Source of the DNA: Ectocarpus siliculosus
Lineage: Eukaryota; Sar; Phaeophyceae; Ectocarpales; Ectocarpaceae
Direction: 5' to 3'
DNA: 47,555 nucleotides
NCBI GenBank assembly: GCA_000310025.1
Contig: FN649728.1
Span: 1,800,556 to 1,848,110 of the forward strand
The position numbers and the translations under genes are program-made. Of this stretch, positions 10,385-21,900 are shown piece by piece; within the stretch, counting starts at the first letter, position 1; every line of letters starts with the position of its first letter. The notes beneath the pieces are model-generated. The model ran no database searches. It was not told the origin of the DNA and saw only the letters and a program-made list of their open reading frames with translations.

Positions 10385-11622
10385 CAGTCGTGGCTCCGTT
10401 GTAAGAGGGTACCTTACAAGAGGGGGCTCCGATATAAGAGGTTCGAAATCGGTTGTCACGGACTCGACTCGCCATAGAAGGGTTACCCTTTCACACAGCG
10501 ACTGGACCCTTTATAGTGGGGTCACTCCACTATAGAAGGGGTTTACCGCACTAAAGGGGGCTTGTAAGTGAGGGACTGTCGCCGGTGTGTGGCTCCCCCG
10601 GCCTTTTCACTCACACACAAACACACTTTCCTCACAATAACGCCGCAGGAAGAATAGACCAGGTATTTTGAAACTGGTGGCAAATGCAAGGAGGATGGTG
10701 CAAAGATGATGAAAGCACTCCGAACCGAACACATGTGCAAAGTAGCAGCCTTGGGTAAACACGTGCAGCTAGCATTGTTCTATTGCTACCGTCTCTATCG
10801 TTAATCTGGAGAGTAGCTTAGCATCCCCCATGGATGGGGTCCCACACCATGGCCGCACTGAGACTAACGTGTTTTCGTTGGTTAGCTGGTTAGCGCGGTC
10901 GATGATAACAATAAAGGTATAAAAAACACACACACAAACACATATCGCGGCGCCAAGTAGAAGCAGGTGTGTGTGTGTGCTAGGCTAGAATTTCGTTCCT
11001 TTCAGCATACGGTTCAAAACCTGCAGCGCAGACAGATGTGGTTCTCCTCTAAATAAATGTGGGCAATGTGTGTATGTTGGTGTGCGCCAGGGGCCAGGGC
11101 GAGGTAGACGTTTGTTGGTGTACATGAAGTTAGTTTCTCATGGTCGGAGAGGCGCCGAGGAATTGTAACATGTTGTTCGACTCTGTAGACTATGCGTTTT
11201 AAATGCATGCATGAACATGTACTTTACCTCCTAGTATCAATGGCTGCGTCAATTTGGCTACGAGGCAATTATTCTCTGCAGATGTTCCCACTCCATGAAA
11301 TAATTAAATACAAAACGGAAAGCGTTGCCGATACGATCACAATCACCCGGCTTGCTTTGGGCGTGTGAATTCGGGCAATCTGCCAACCACACGTGCTCTA
11401 CAGTCCAGCACACATACATGCTTGCACACCTACACGGCATACTGGTACGCTGTGCCGTAGTCAAAGTGCCTTTGTTGCTCGAGATTTCCCTACTTTCCCT
11501 CTATGAGAGGGTACCCTACTATGGAGCACCCGTATACAAGAGGGTAACCCTCTTATACCGATACAAGAGGGTGGAGAGCCGTTGTTACACCACCCTCTTA
11601 CAATAAAACGAAGCCACGACTG
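10385..11622. mobile_element. Non-autonomous DNA transposon, TA-flanked, pogo/Tc1-mariner-like ends
   Basis: The ends are inverted repeats. The left reads CAGTCGTGGCTCCG then TTGTAAGAGGGT; the right, reverse-complemented, reads CAGTCGTGGCTTCG then a short insertion and TTGTAAGAGGGT. Both ends are flanked by TA (10383-10384 and 11623-11624), the target duplication of Tc1/mariner/pogo elements. Inside each end is a cluster of variants of the motif TATAAGAGGGTNACC (about 10400-10560 and 11500-11600), which could be transposase-binding sites. The 1,238-bp interior has no transposase frame, so it would depend on an enzyme encoded elsewhere. The superfamily call rests on TSD and CAGT termini only. 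Confidence 0.75.
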
Positions 11623-12568
11623 TACATATATACATATGTTGTTCTTCGCTGCCCTTTCGAGGGTGGGTGAAAAATATCGCTTGACGCCGCTAAATCAATT
11701 CGTCGTTCTGCTGCCCATGATTCCGACTGCTGAATAAACTGCATACAGCAGCCCCATGTTTGTAGTTTTGAGCGGCAGGCGAGCACTGTATGTCGTGGCG
11801 GTGTCAGAGCAGTGCACACATCTCCGTGCAGACCGTCGAGTCCGAGGTCGGGAGGTCGGCATGCACATCTACACTTCCGCGCGGTTGCGGGCTTTCATCC
11901 AAAACAAATTCAGAAAATAGCCAAGTTCTTGTAGAAGGATCTATTTACAGCAGGCAGTATCGATGAAAGCTCGCGCCGACCTCCCAAAAATGGCGCGAAC
12001 CTATTTTTTCTTCGGGCACAGTTGTACAGCAGGATAGGAAATATGTATCTGTTTTTCTCTGTTTGCTAATTGCATGTGTTCTTGCATCACCCCTTGCCGC
12101 GGTGCTCTCTTTATCCCACTCCGGAGGGATGTCTTGTAACCTTCGATGTAATTATATCCCGAATGTATCAAGTCATGCGCCGATTTTGGGGATATTGACG
12201 TCGTAGCCAGGACAACGTCGTAGCCACGTCATAAGTCGGGATGCCAGTATTGTTCCTCTGAAATGGCTGGCCGAGCTCTTCGTGTTTGGCAACGCGGGAT
12301 CGTTACCACACGCATGAACTAAATTCACTCTTGTTCCGCTAGAGCATTATTCGGAAAGCGTTGCGTGTGTCCCACGGATCGACCAGGACGTGCGTGTGTA
12401 CCCGCCGCAGTATCTCAAGCTGACTTGCCGAGAATCGCCAAGCAGTGAGCTAGAGTTCTAAATAAGGTACATTCCAAAGCCCCCGGTATTGGAATAACAG
12501 AGCGTATCTACCCAGTTTGGCTTATTTGTGGATGTCGGCGCGTTGTCTGTCGTGCTCCCGTGAAATTG
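11623..12568. other. Intergenic, upstream of FNIP-repeat gene
   Basis: No coding frame with recognisable motifs is seen. The frame of the FNIP gene is open without an ATG back to a TGA at 12446, so the last part is probably its 5' UTR, or an exon border lies here. Confidence 0.4.
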
Positions 12569-13891
12569 ATGCGCGTTTTTTTGTCAGCACAACGCAGGTG
12601 CCTCGACGCCTTCGTCGTCGCGTTAAGCCAGTGCTACGAGGGCGGGGAGAAGCGCTGGTATACGTCTACTCTGCAGCTGCAGCTGGCGTCCTTGGAGTTC
12701 TGCGGAGCATGTAGAAGCATCCCGATGCTACATGTCTTTGTGGATGCCGAAACACCTCCCACTCTGTGGTCTCTTGGCCAAGCCAACCCGACTGCTGGCA
12801 CCTCTACCCGCGTGCCGGCCGTGCGGGCTGTTGGCTTGACGTGGGCACGTCCGACGGAGTCTCCGCTGGGGAGTGCTTCAAGCGAGCTCTGGACAAGGCT
12901 AGAATCTCTGCAGCTACAGGTCTCTCTTCGCACAGCTAATCTTGACTCGGTGGTTTGGCCTCAAGGGCTCCAAAGGCTGGTTATGGACTGTCCGTTTTGT
13001 ATGATCCCACCGGAGATGATGTCGTGGCCGTCCTCTTTGAAGAGCCTGACGTTTGCGGGCATTTTCGACCAACCCATCAACGAGATTGTGTGGCCGGCCT
13101 CCATACAGAAACTATTTCTTGGTTTTCGCTTCAACCAACCCATCAGCGAAGTCGTGTGGCCGGCCTCTCTCCAGCAGCTATCTTTCGGGTACTGGTTCGA
13201 CAGGCCCCTTGTTGGAATGATGTGGCCAGCGTCCCTGCGTAGCCTGTCGTTCGGGTTTCAGTTCAACCATCCCGTCGTCGACGTTGTGTGGCCTGCCTCC
13301 CTGCAGCATCTGTTTTTTGGTGTGTCCTTCAACCAGCCAATCGTCGGGGTTGAGTGGCCGAGCTCCCTGCAGCTGCTTTCGTTCGGCGTTTGCTTCAAGC
13401 AGCCTATTGCCGGAGTCGTGTGGCCGGATGATTTGCGAGAACTATTGTTCGGAGATCACTTCAACCAACCCATCAGCGAAGTCGTGTGGCCGTCGTCATT
13501 GCTGCATCTTTCTTTCCGGCGTCACTTCAACCAACCCATCAGCCAAGTCGTGTGGCCATCCTCGCTGCAACAGCTTTCATTTGGGCATATTTTCAACCAG
13601 CCCATCGAAGACTGTGACTGGCCGGCCTCCCTGCAGCAGCTGTCGTTTGGACAAAAATTCAACCAGCCTATCTCTGGAGTTGTGTGGCCGGCCTCCCTGG
13701 AGAATCTATTGTTTGGGGGCAATTTCAACCAGCCAATCGCAGACGTTAAGTGGCCGCCGTCCCTGAGGCAGCTATCGCTCGGACACCCTGAAGCAGCTAC
13801 GTTCGGGAGTAAATTCGACCAACCAATCAACAAAATCGTGTGGCCTGCCTCTATGCGAAGTGTCACCAAAAACGGGCAAAGTTTGTGGTAG
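12569..13891 (+). CDS. FNIP/leucine-rich-repeat protein
   Basis: The protein is 440 aa, a single open frame without introns. The first ATG is at 12569; a GTG lies 9 bases earlier. Residues 1-150 have no recognised domain. From residue about 156 the protein consists of 12 tandem 22-residue units of the form SLQQLSFGxxFNQPIxxVVWPA. The FNQP(I/L) core and 22-residue period match FNIP repeats, a leucine-rich-repeat-like family common in Dictyostelium, giant viruses and some algae, thought to form a solenoid for protein binding. The last unit has an 8-residue insertion and the protein ends soon after, with SLW. There is no signal peptide or membrane segment, so a cytosolic binding protein is likely. 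Partner unknown. Confidence 0.8.
   Translation: MRVFLSAQRRCLDAFVVALSQCYEGGEKRWYTSTLQLQLASLEFCGACRSIPMLHVFVDAETPPTLWSLGQANPTAGTSTRVPAVRAVGLTWARPTESPLGSASSELWTRLESLQLQVSLRTANLDSVVWPQGLQRLVMDCPFCMIPPEMMSWPSSLKSLTFAGIFDQPINEIVWPASIQKLFLGFRFNQPISEVVWPASLQQLSFGYWFDRPLVGMMWPASLRSLSFGFQFNHPVVDVVWPASLQHLFFGVSFNQPIVGVEWPSSLQLLSFGVCFKQPIAGVVWPDDLRELLFGDHFNQPISEVVWPSSLLHLSFRRHFNQPISQVVWPSSLQQLSFGHIFNQPIEDCDWPASLQQLSFGQKFNQPISGVVWPASLENLLFGGNFNQPIADVKWPPSLRQLSLGHPEAATFGSKFDQPINKIVWPASMRSVTKNGQSLW
13034..13849 (+). repeat. Twelve 66-bp coding repeats (FNIP units)
   Basis: The units are in frame with a 66-bp period. The CTTCAACCAACCCATCAGC core is almost identical at about 13129, 13459 and 13525, and units differ mainly at synonymous or loop positions, indicating recent unequal exchange. 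The final unit is 90 bp. Confidence 0.85.
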
Positions 13892-15982
13892 ACTGTCGTT
13901 GAATGAAGGTTGGAGAATAGGGTGGGTAGCATAAGACCAACCGCTTGTCCGTATTCATCATGAGCCACTTGTCGAATTTCTGCCGGCCTTTGCTCCTCGT
14001 TGTTTGATGGGTACGAGTGCGCGTGTGTTCCACAGAGAGGTAAGGCAATTTCATCGCCGTGAGTAAAGACGCCTCACAAAACAAGTAGTGCTGGGCAGAA
14101 ATGACGCGAGACAAACTCAGTTTTGTTGGAGTAGATCGTAACAATGTTTTGTTTTTGGGGTCTATTTTTCCAGAGTATTGTGTGCAGTGCGATGGCAATA
14201 ATATAGGAAGTATCAAGTTTGTAAGTTTTTGTAGTAGTCGCCCGTCCACACTCGCGATACATGGGTGCAAGGACGGTAGATAATCATTCTCTCAAATAAT
14301 GATGCTTACGATGAGTAATAGGTATATGCATTGGTCGAAATTCAAATTCGCCCCCCCCAAATCGGAGCCGACGATATAGCATAGCTAGGTGGGTGGGTTG
14401 ACGTGACGTTCCGCTCGTTCACTTTCACTTGAACAACATGGCGTGACGGAGTCCGGGAGGCATGTCATACTATGTAGACTAAACCACCACGCCACGCTGT
14501 GTTGTAGCGGTTCCCGACACTTTCTTTGTTTCTGATTGCCGTAGGACGCTCCCTGCTGATAGTTATGATGGAACACCGCGATTTCTGCACCACTACAAAC
14601 AAAAATATCTCGCCGAATAAGGGGATCATCTGGCCGCCGCGTATTGACACGCTTATTTCCAGGGTGTGGTAACGTTTCAACGTAACGTCAGACCAACGCC
14701 AAAAGTCACCTACAATAGCTGCGCTCGGGTACCGGTTGTAGCGCCTGCATCATCGTCGCAACGACGAAGCAGGCTCGCCGATTCCTAACCCGACACAAGA
14801 CCGATTAATCGACTAAGGTTCTTCGCCTCAGATACGACATCCACGTACGTACGTCTGGACCGGCACTTGCCCCTGAAAGTACCACAAAAAAGGGGGCCAT
14901 TTTGTTTTGTTGATTGAGTGGAGCACGCACGCGCAGTCATGTCTGAGGAATGTATGCGGAGCAATTGCGCGCATGCAACTTGAGGAAGCATCCTTTGAAC
15001 TGCGACAACCTATGATACCTCCAGCGTCAAGATCGGCTACACGACCTAACCATCTACGAGGCACAAAACACATCCGGTACGGCAAAGGAAATGGCTTTTT
15101 TTTCAGGATACAGTACGCTCTGCACACACCTCGCAGGCAGCTCGTCCCACCAGCCCCCACTCGGTAACGTTCACGGTGCCGCTAAGGACATCGTCCACAC
15201 ATTCACTCGTCCCGCTCCCTACGGAAACATGGTACAATTGAGGGCTGTCCGGTCCCATCTCTTCCGCTCCGTCGTCTCAAGTCATTTACTACTTCACGCA
15301 ATTGTCGGTCATGTGTGTTCCTCAGATTATAGCATCGACAGCGCCAACTGGCCCACCAATCAAATGAAGCCAACCCTACCTCGCAGCACCCCAGGTGTTT
15401 TAAGTCTGGAATCATCCGCCCGCGTTACACAGGACGTGTACACTTCGAACGAAATCGGAATTCGAATCTAAGCTCGTTGGTAAACACACAACCACACAGC
15501 GCACACACAAACGTGGACATGCACAGGCAGGGAGGGCTCTGGTACGATAGTACGGGGTCGTACGCATACCGGCGCTGAGCCAAGCTCCTGGCTGAACAGC
15601 CGACAGTCCAATATGCAACTCGATATCAGTGCTTCCCCGACAACAAGTAAATTGTACCAGCCGTTTCATGAGCTAAGCACGCGTCCAAGGCCTCAAAGTC
15701 AAAAACCCTTCAGACTAGACGAAACACACCGTGAAAAACACACAGGCTCCTGCTCGTAGACTCATGGTACCGGGGTTCGCGGAAAAAACACCTCCCTCTA
15801 CGTGCGCTCTCAAAAACCTTGCCGTTTACTTCAAGATTTCAGCAGCAAGCTTCAGGGCACCTGGTAGTTGGAGGGGATGACGATTTTGCAACGACAGCGC
15901 TGTGCTGACCTACACGAGTAGAGCTTTCCACATGCAGAGCATCCTGCGCCTTCCATCACTGCCGGGGACTGTAAATTAGAGG
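13892..15982. other. Intergenic between convergent FNIP gene and ESF1
   Basis: Scattered open frames (for example 15091-15471) show no motif, repeat structure or splice pattern that I can support. The part nearest 15982 should hold the ESF1 3' UTR. No RNA gene is seen. Confidence 0.4.
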
Positions 15983-18900
15983 CTAACCCTTCCTGCGCTT
16001 CTTCTTGCCCCTTCGGCCCTTGCCACCACCTCCCCCCGTCTGTGCCTCCTTCCCACCCCCATCAGCACCGTCAGCACCGAAACCTTGTTGCCCCCCCGCC
16101 TTCCGCTGCCCACCCGCGCTGCCAGATCTCTCGGCACCGAAACCCTTCACACCGCTACCGCTGCTGCCGTTTTCTGCTAGGCCCCTCGTTTTGAGCTTGT
16201 TGACGAGCAACGACAGGTCACCCTTCTTCCCGCCACACAAGCCAGCACCAACACCATTGCTGGTGCCGCCGCCGCCGCCGCCGCCGCCGCCGGTTCGACC
16301 GTCGCCGGCGTTGTCGCCGGCATCGGGGCCGTCGCGATCGGCGCGTCTCTTCTTGCCCTTCCGTCGGGTGCGCTCTTCCAGGATGGAGCGCATCCCCTCG
16401 GTATCCTGAGAGGCAGCGTTAGGCGACGGCAAGCAGGAACACAACACAGCACCAAGAGAAGGTCTCAGTAAAAGTTGGTGTTCGCGTTCTAGGATAATGT
16501 GGTGGTGATGTTCGCAGAAACTGGTGATCGCGTCGAAGGGTTGTGTTGTGGCGGCGGCGGTAAAAATTGATTTTACCAAATATGCTCCGAAAACCCGAAC
16601 GAGTACTGTCCCTGGGGAAAAAAAAAAATAGAGCAAGATCGCGTGTTCCCCTTGCCGTTGACTCTTGTACACAAAAAAGCCCGTCGCAACATGCACGCGC
16701 CCGAGACACACGGGCCAGGAGCTCATTTTCCGTTCCACTTCTCGAGGAGCTAGGACGTCATCGGTCACGGACCACGTGACTCTTATCTACGGGCAGGCGG
16801 CGAAACCATGTCCTGAAGAGAAGACCGCCTCAAGCCCCAGGGCGCTCACCTCGCCAACCAAGGCCACGATTGAATAAGTATTCGAGACCAATGACAAAAA
16901 AAAAGACGCAAATAACCACACGTCTGAAAGAAATCGTACCGCGTACAAATATTCTGTGTATGTGAAAAACCTACCGCCTAATCAAACCAAACTTCCTCAA
17001 CCTGCGCAGCTTCGCGCTAAATCCGCTCACCTTGAAGCTGGAGTCTGTTCGATCGATTCCGAACCGCGTGTCCCCCTCCAGCAGGGCCGCGAAACGCTCG
17101 TCCGCCACGTCCACCCTGAAGTCTTGCCCGGGCGCCTTCTCTCTCGCGGCCTCCTTCCGTTTCCGCTTGCCCCTGAGCTTCTTGCCCTTGAGCTTCTCCT
17201 CGCGGGCCAGCCGGTGCATGTCGTAGTCCCGCCGGTCCTCTTCCTCCTCCTGTTGTCGTTTATTGTTGTTTATTATTGACCGAAACAACAACAAAAAAGC
17301 GTGGGACGGATGTACACCATTACTAGATATGAAACGGATGTGTCTATTGCTTCCGAATTCACTTCCCGACTGCGAAAGAAATTCTTGTCCGTACGATCAA
17401 CAGGTGCCGGCCGGTTTGTGCCGGAGCACTCCATCAGCAACAACAGGGTGGATAGGGTGAAACAGTTTTCCCACCTCGGAAAGCCCCCGAAAACGGGTAC
17501 CACGAAGACACTTACCCCGCCCCGCTATTTAGAATACACTGTCTGTTTTCCATCGACAAGAAACTGTCTGCTGTCTTTCGACATATTGTGGCATCATTCG
17601 TTCAAAATAGCGAGGGACGGCTCACATCATCCGCCCCCCCCGCGATTCCCGCGGCGGCCGAATCTCCATCCGTGTCCCCCGAACCCCTGTCCTTCGCCAT
17701 CCCGTTCTTGCCCTTCCTGTTGCTGCTCTTAGACCCCTTGCCCTTCGACACCGCCTCCTCCAAGAAGAAACCGTCGGCCTAATGACACGGAGGAAACGTC
17801 GTGAATGCGTTCGACAATGAACCGGGACCATGATCGACGACGAGAACAAAGTGCGGCGGAAGTACGGCGTGATGGGAGGAAAGCGCGAGTTAAACAAAGC
17901 TATCACGGAGTATTGTTTACAGGATGCGGTAGCCTCAAAGTTCTATTTCCTTTCTGTTGTCCATGGAATAAACAGGTTACCTCTCACGCACGGTACCCAT
18001 CGCTCAAATATAATCTGAAAAAAACTGCAAGAAATGATGAACGCAAAGCCGTCGTGAGTACTTACAGCGAAGAGGGAAGGGAATCATCGTATAAAATATT
18101 CGAAGCATAGTTGTACGGTTGTACCTCACGCAACTCTCCCCTATCGAAGTTGCGATACTTCCGCCATCATCAAGACCTTGAACAAGACGCCCTACTACAT
18201 CTCCCCCATTTTTCTAGCTAGCCTTGACCACGAGCTGCGTCCAGCCATCGAGCGCTCCATGTCGCGCTCCCATCATGTACAAGAGCATGCATCACAACCC
18301 TCCTCCCCATCTATCCTCCTGAATGCCATACGAGCAATCACGTGTTCTACGGGAAAAACAATAGCTGCATACCGCTGTCTCTCGCACCTCTCCATCTTCT
18401 CCGTCATCATCCGCTTCTTCCGCCTCGATACGCTCCTTGATGGCCTTCTTCCTAGCCCTCTTTCTCTCCCTCTCCTTTCGCAGGGACGCCTCCCACGGGG
18501 TCTCCTTGGCCAAAGCCTCCTTCGCCTTCCGACGGGCCAGCAAACCCTCCGCCCCTCCTGCAGACCAAAAACAAAACAACGAAACAACACTAGCCGTAAT
18601 GACTCCATTCAACACGTTCCCTGCGAATGGGTATCATAGTACTTTATTTTGAGGTAAATGTATGTCTTGCGTGATATATTCCAGTGGAGAGAATACCCAC
18701 CTTTCGAAGCACGGCACAGCTTGCCTCAAAGAAACGGCTCGGGTCGCTTCGGTGTATTACCATATTCTTCGAGCCGGCGTAGGTTCGTTTGAGCTGATCA
18801 TGGATTCAAAGCGTCCATCTTGGCTCCCAAGATTTCGGCCTTCTGTTTATTCTATGTGGTTCGATAATCTAGCCAGCGGGGCGCAGCAGTGGTGGCATGC

Positions 18901-21900
18901 GACGGTCCCTCGAGTTTGATTCGAGTCCCACGGTTCCCCTTCGTGCAGTGGTTGTTGGCGTGTTCACAGGCAATAAAACGTGTGGATGTGTTTTAGAAAA
19001 ATAATCCCATGCCCGAACAAGCGTATGTTTCACAAGTATGAAGCAGGTGATGGTCAATATCCTTGCGTTTGCTGTGTCAAACCAGAAATGCTATGGGTTG
19101 ACAGCAGTGGTACGCTGATTCGTATATGTTTGTGTGTGAACATAGTGGGGGGGGGGGGGGGGGGAAAGGGCCCTCAACAAAAACAAAACCCCAAAATTTT
19201 TACCCTGGGATGGGGGTACGGGGATTACGTTGGGCAAAAAAAAACCCCCAAACTTTTTTAAGGGAAAAACACCCCCCCCCCCGCAACGCCCCCAGGGTTA
19301 ACGAAGGGGAAGAAAATAACAACATGAATAAAAAAAAAAAAAATCCCCCCCCCTGAAAAGATTTTTGATCCATCCTCGACCACCCCACCAGCCGAAACCC
19401 GAGGAAAAAAAAAAAAATCCTTGGCTTCCCCCTCCTCCCCCTCTTGGCCCCCCCCCCCCCAAAAAAGGTAACGGGCAAACAAAACAAAAGAAATCCCATT
19501 NNNNNNNNNNNNNNNNNNNNNNNNNNNNNNNNNNNNNNNNNNNNNNNNNNNNNNNNNNNNNNNNNNNNNNNNNNNNNNNNNNNNNNNNNNNNNNNNNNNN
19601 GGGGGGGGGGGGGGGGGGATAGGTCGCTCAACAAGATCAAGACTCGAACATTTGTACCATGGCATGGTGGTACGGGGATTACGTTGGCAGACGAACAACC
19701 CACAAACTTATTCAAGGCAATAGCACCACCGCCACCGCAGCGCCACCAGCGTCAACGACGGCGACGACAATAACAACATGAATAAAAAACAAAACAATCA
19801 CCACACCTGAAACGATCTCTGATCCATCCTCGACCACCGCACCAGCCGAACCGCGAGGAACGAAAGTAAACTCCTTGTCTTCCCCTTCGTCTCCGTCTTG
19901 GCCTCCGCCCCCCGAATAAGGCTAGCGGCGAAACAAGACAGACGAAATCCGATTACAGGTCAGAACAGCGTGGTACCAGCTGTCGAAGGCCCCGATTGGT
20001 CAGAAACATGACAGTCCAACATGCACGAAATCAGTGCGAATATACAGGGTATAACCCCCCTTATAAAGCGAGAGGTGTCTGTGTAAGCCCATGGAGACGC
20101 ACATTTCCTTCACCTCCGGAGAAAGCGTGCTATGCTGACAAGTGGGTTAACGGGGCAAGCAAGTTGTGCGATTGAGGTATGTTTGACAAGGTGGCCGAAA
20201 ACGACGCGCACGGAACACACGCAAACGCAATAACATCCGCGCCTCGAATCGGGGAGAGCCTCCAAAGCAGACCAACAACAGCATGCCGCAATCAACACCC
20301 CGACAACGACCGGCTGCACCACCAGACAAAAAACCGGAAAAAAACGCCGTCGCTCAATCCTTGACCACCAAAACTACAACCAATTCTCCCCACCTCCCAC
20401 AGCACACATGGAACCGATGGCCCAGGGTGAAACGTGCAGGTATGGTAGCCCCCCCCCCCCCCCCCGGAAAAAAAATGGCATCGCTACATAACGATAACAC
20501 CACCGATAGAGCGCACCTCTCCACCGCCGGCACTCCCCATCGATGCATCAGAATCTTCGTCGTCATCATCCGAAGACCCTCCGAGCGCGTCTCGCAGGAG
20601 GAGCTTCCGAGCGCTGCGGGCAGCGGCCTTCTTGTCTTCCTTTGCCGTTGCCGCCCCGCCCTTCTTGGCCCTGCCACCACCCCCGCCTCCTTCTTCCTTC
20701 TCACCGTCGTCGTCGGAGGCCGAGTCGTCGTCGTCGCTTGATGACGCCAGGTACGCCTGGCCAAACCAAACACGTCCCGGGATGATAATAGGGTCTCCAT
20801 GAGGGAGGATTGATCATGGAGCTTTGATTGGGGCGGCTCGGAGATGTATTCTTGTCTGACGATGCTTTGACCAAGCCGAAAGGGTACTCCGGGCTAGGTC
20901 TGCTGGGCCCTCGAGACTTTAGAGACAATGGTGTTCATTACAAGTCGCCGCCGAAACGTTGGTGCGGGGCCCTCTGCTATCGAGATACAGTAAATGCCCC
21001 TGTCCGCAACTATCACTCCCGCGGGATGAAGCCGTCGACTTTCGTCAAAAAAGGAGTAGGAGGGTGGGGGTATTGTTGTCCTACTGGCGGGATGAGGTGG
21101 TGCAGAATTGTGGTTGGCAGAAATAACACAAGGCAGCACTATTGGCTGCGTATTTTCGAGAAGAGTTGTCCTGTCACAGATACCACGGAACGTGATGGGT
21201 GGTATGGTATGGTATGGTATGGTACCCGAAGCAACTGCCCCAGCTTCCTCGCAGGAGTACACGGCAAACAACGACTACTGGCGACAACAATAATAACAGC
21301 TGCAGCAGCAGCTGCAACAACAACAGCAGCGGCCAAAGCGGCCACCAGGGAGAGCACCGACGTCGAGTTCTCTCACCTCGAAGTCCTCCTCCGCCGCGTC
21401 CCTCCACTGAGAGACCCTCCCCAACAGCACCTGCCTCTCGGAAGGTGCCTCGTCCCAGGTGCACTCCACCCTCGTCTGCTGAAGGGCCTGCGATGGTGAA
21501 CGAATGGGCATGGTTTTTTCTTCATCGGCCACGAGCAACTTCAACCGGAATCCCTCCAAAGGAAGGTTCGAATTTTGTAAGTACTAAAAGAATGAAATCG
21601 GTAATGCTGCCGCATGCTGCAGGACATAGCGTAGCACAGCGTAGCATAGCTACAGGTAGGCATAGCGAAACATAACGTAGCATACCGCAGGTGAGAGTAG
21701 AGAGCACAGCAGGGCAGTGGCAACGCGACATGTTCTCTCTCGCGGACTCGTGTGGTATGGTGTGGTATGGTATAGCATGATGGTAGCATGGTGTTAAATA
21801 GTATGGTATGGTGTGGTGTGGTGTGTTGGTGTGCTTACCTTGCAAATGAAGGAAGGCGGCTGGTACGACGAGGGCACGGAGGAACTCTTGTCCCGGACCT

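Noticed and set aside
18876-18945. tRNA gene on the plus strand (GGGG...CCCC ends, TTCGAGTCCC)
   Set aside because: Only four acceptor pairs and no anticodon arm of the right size; at best a tRNA-like repeat inside ESF1 intron 10.
19200-19773. Long frames with Gly/Pro runs across the N gap
   Set aside because: They are made of stretched homopolymers and N in the corrupted duplicate and are not coding.
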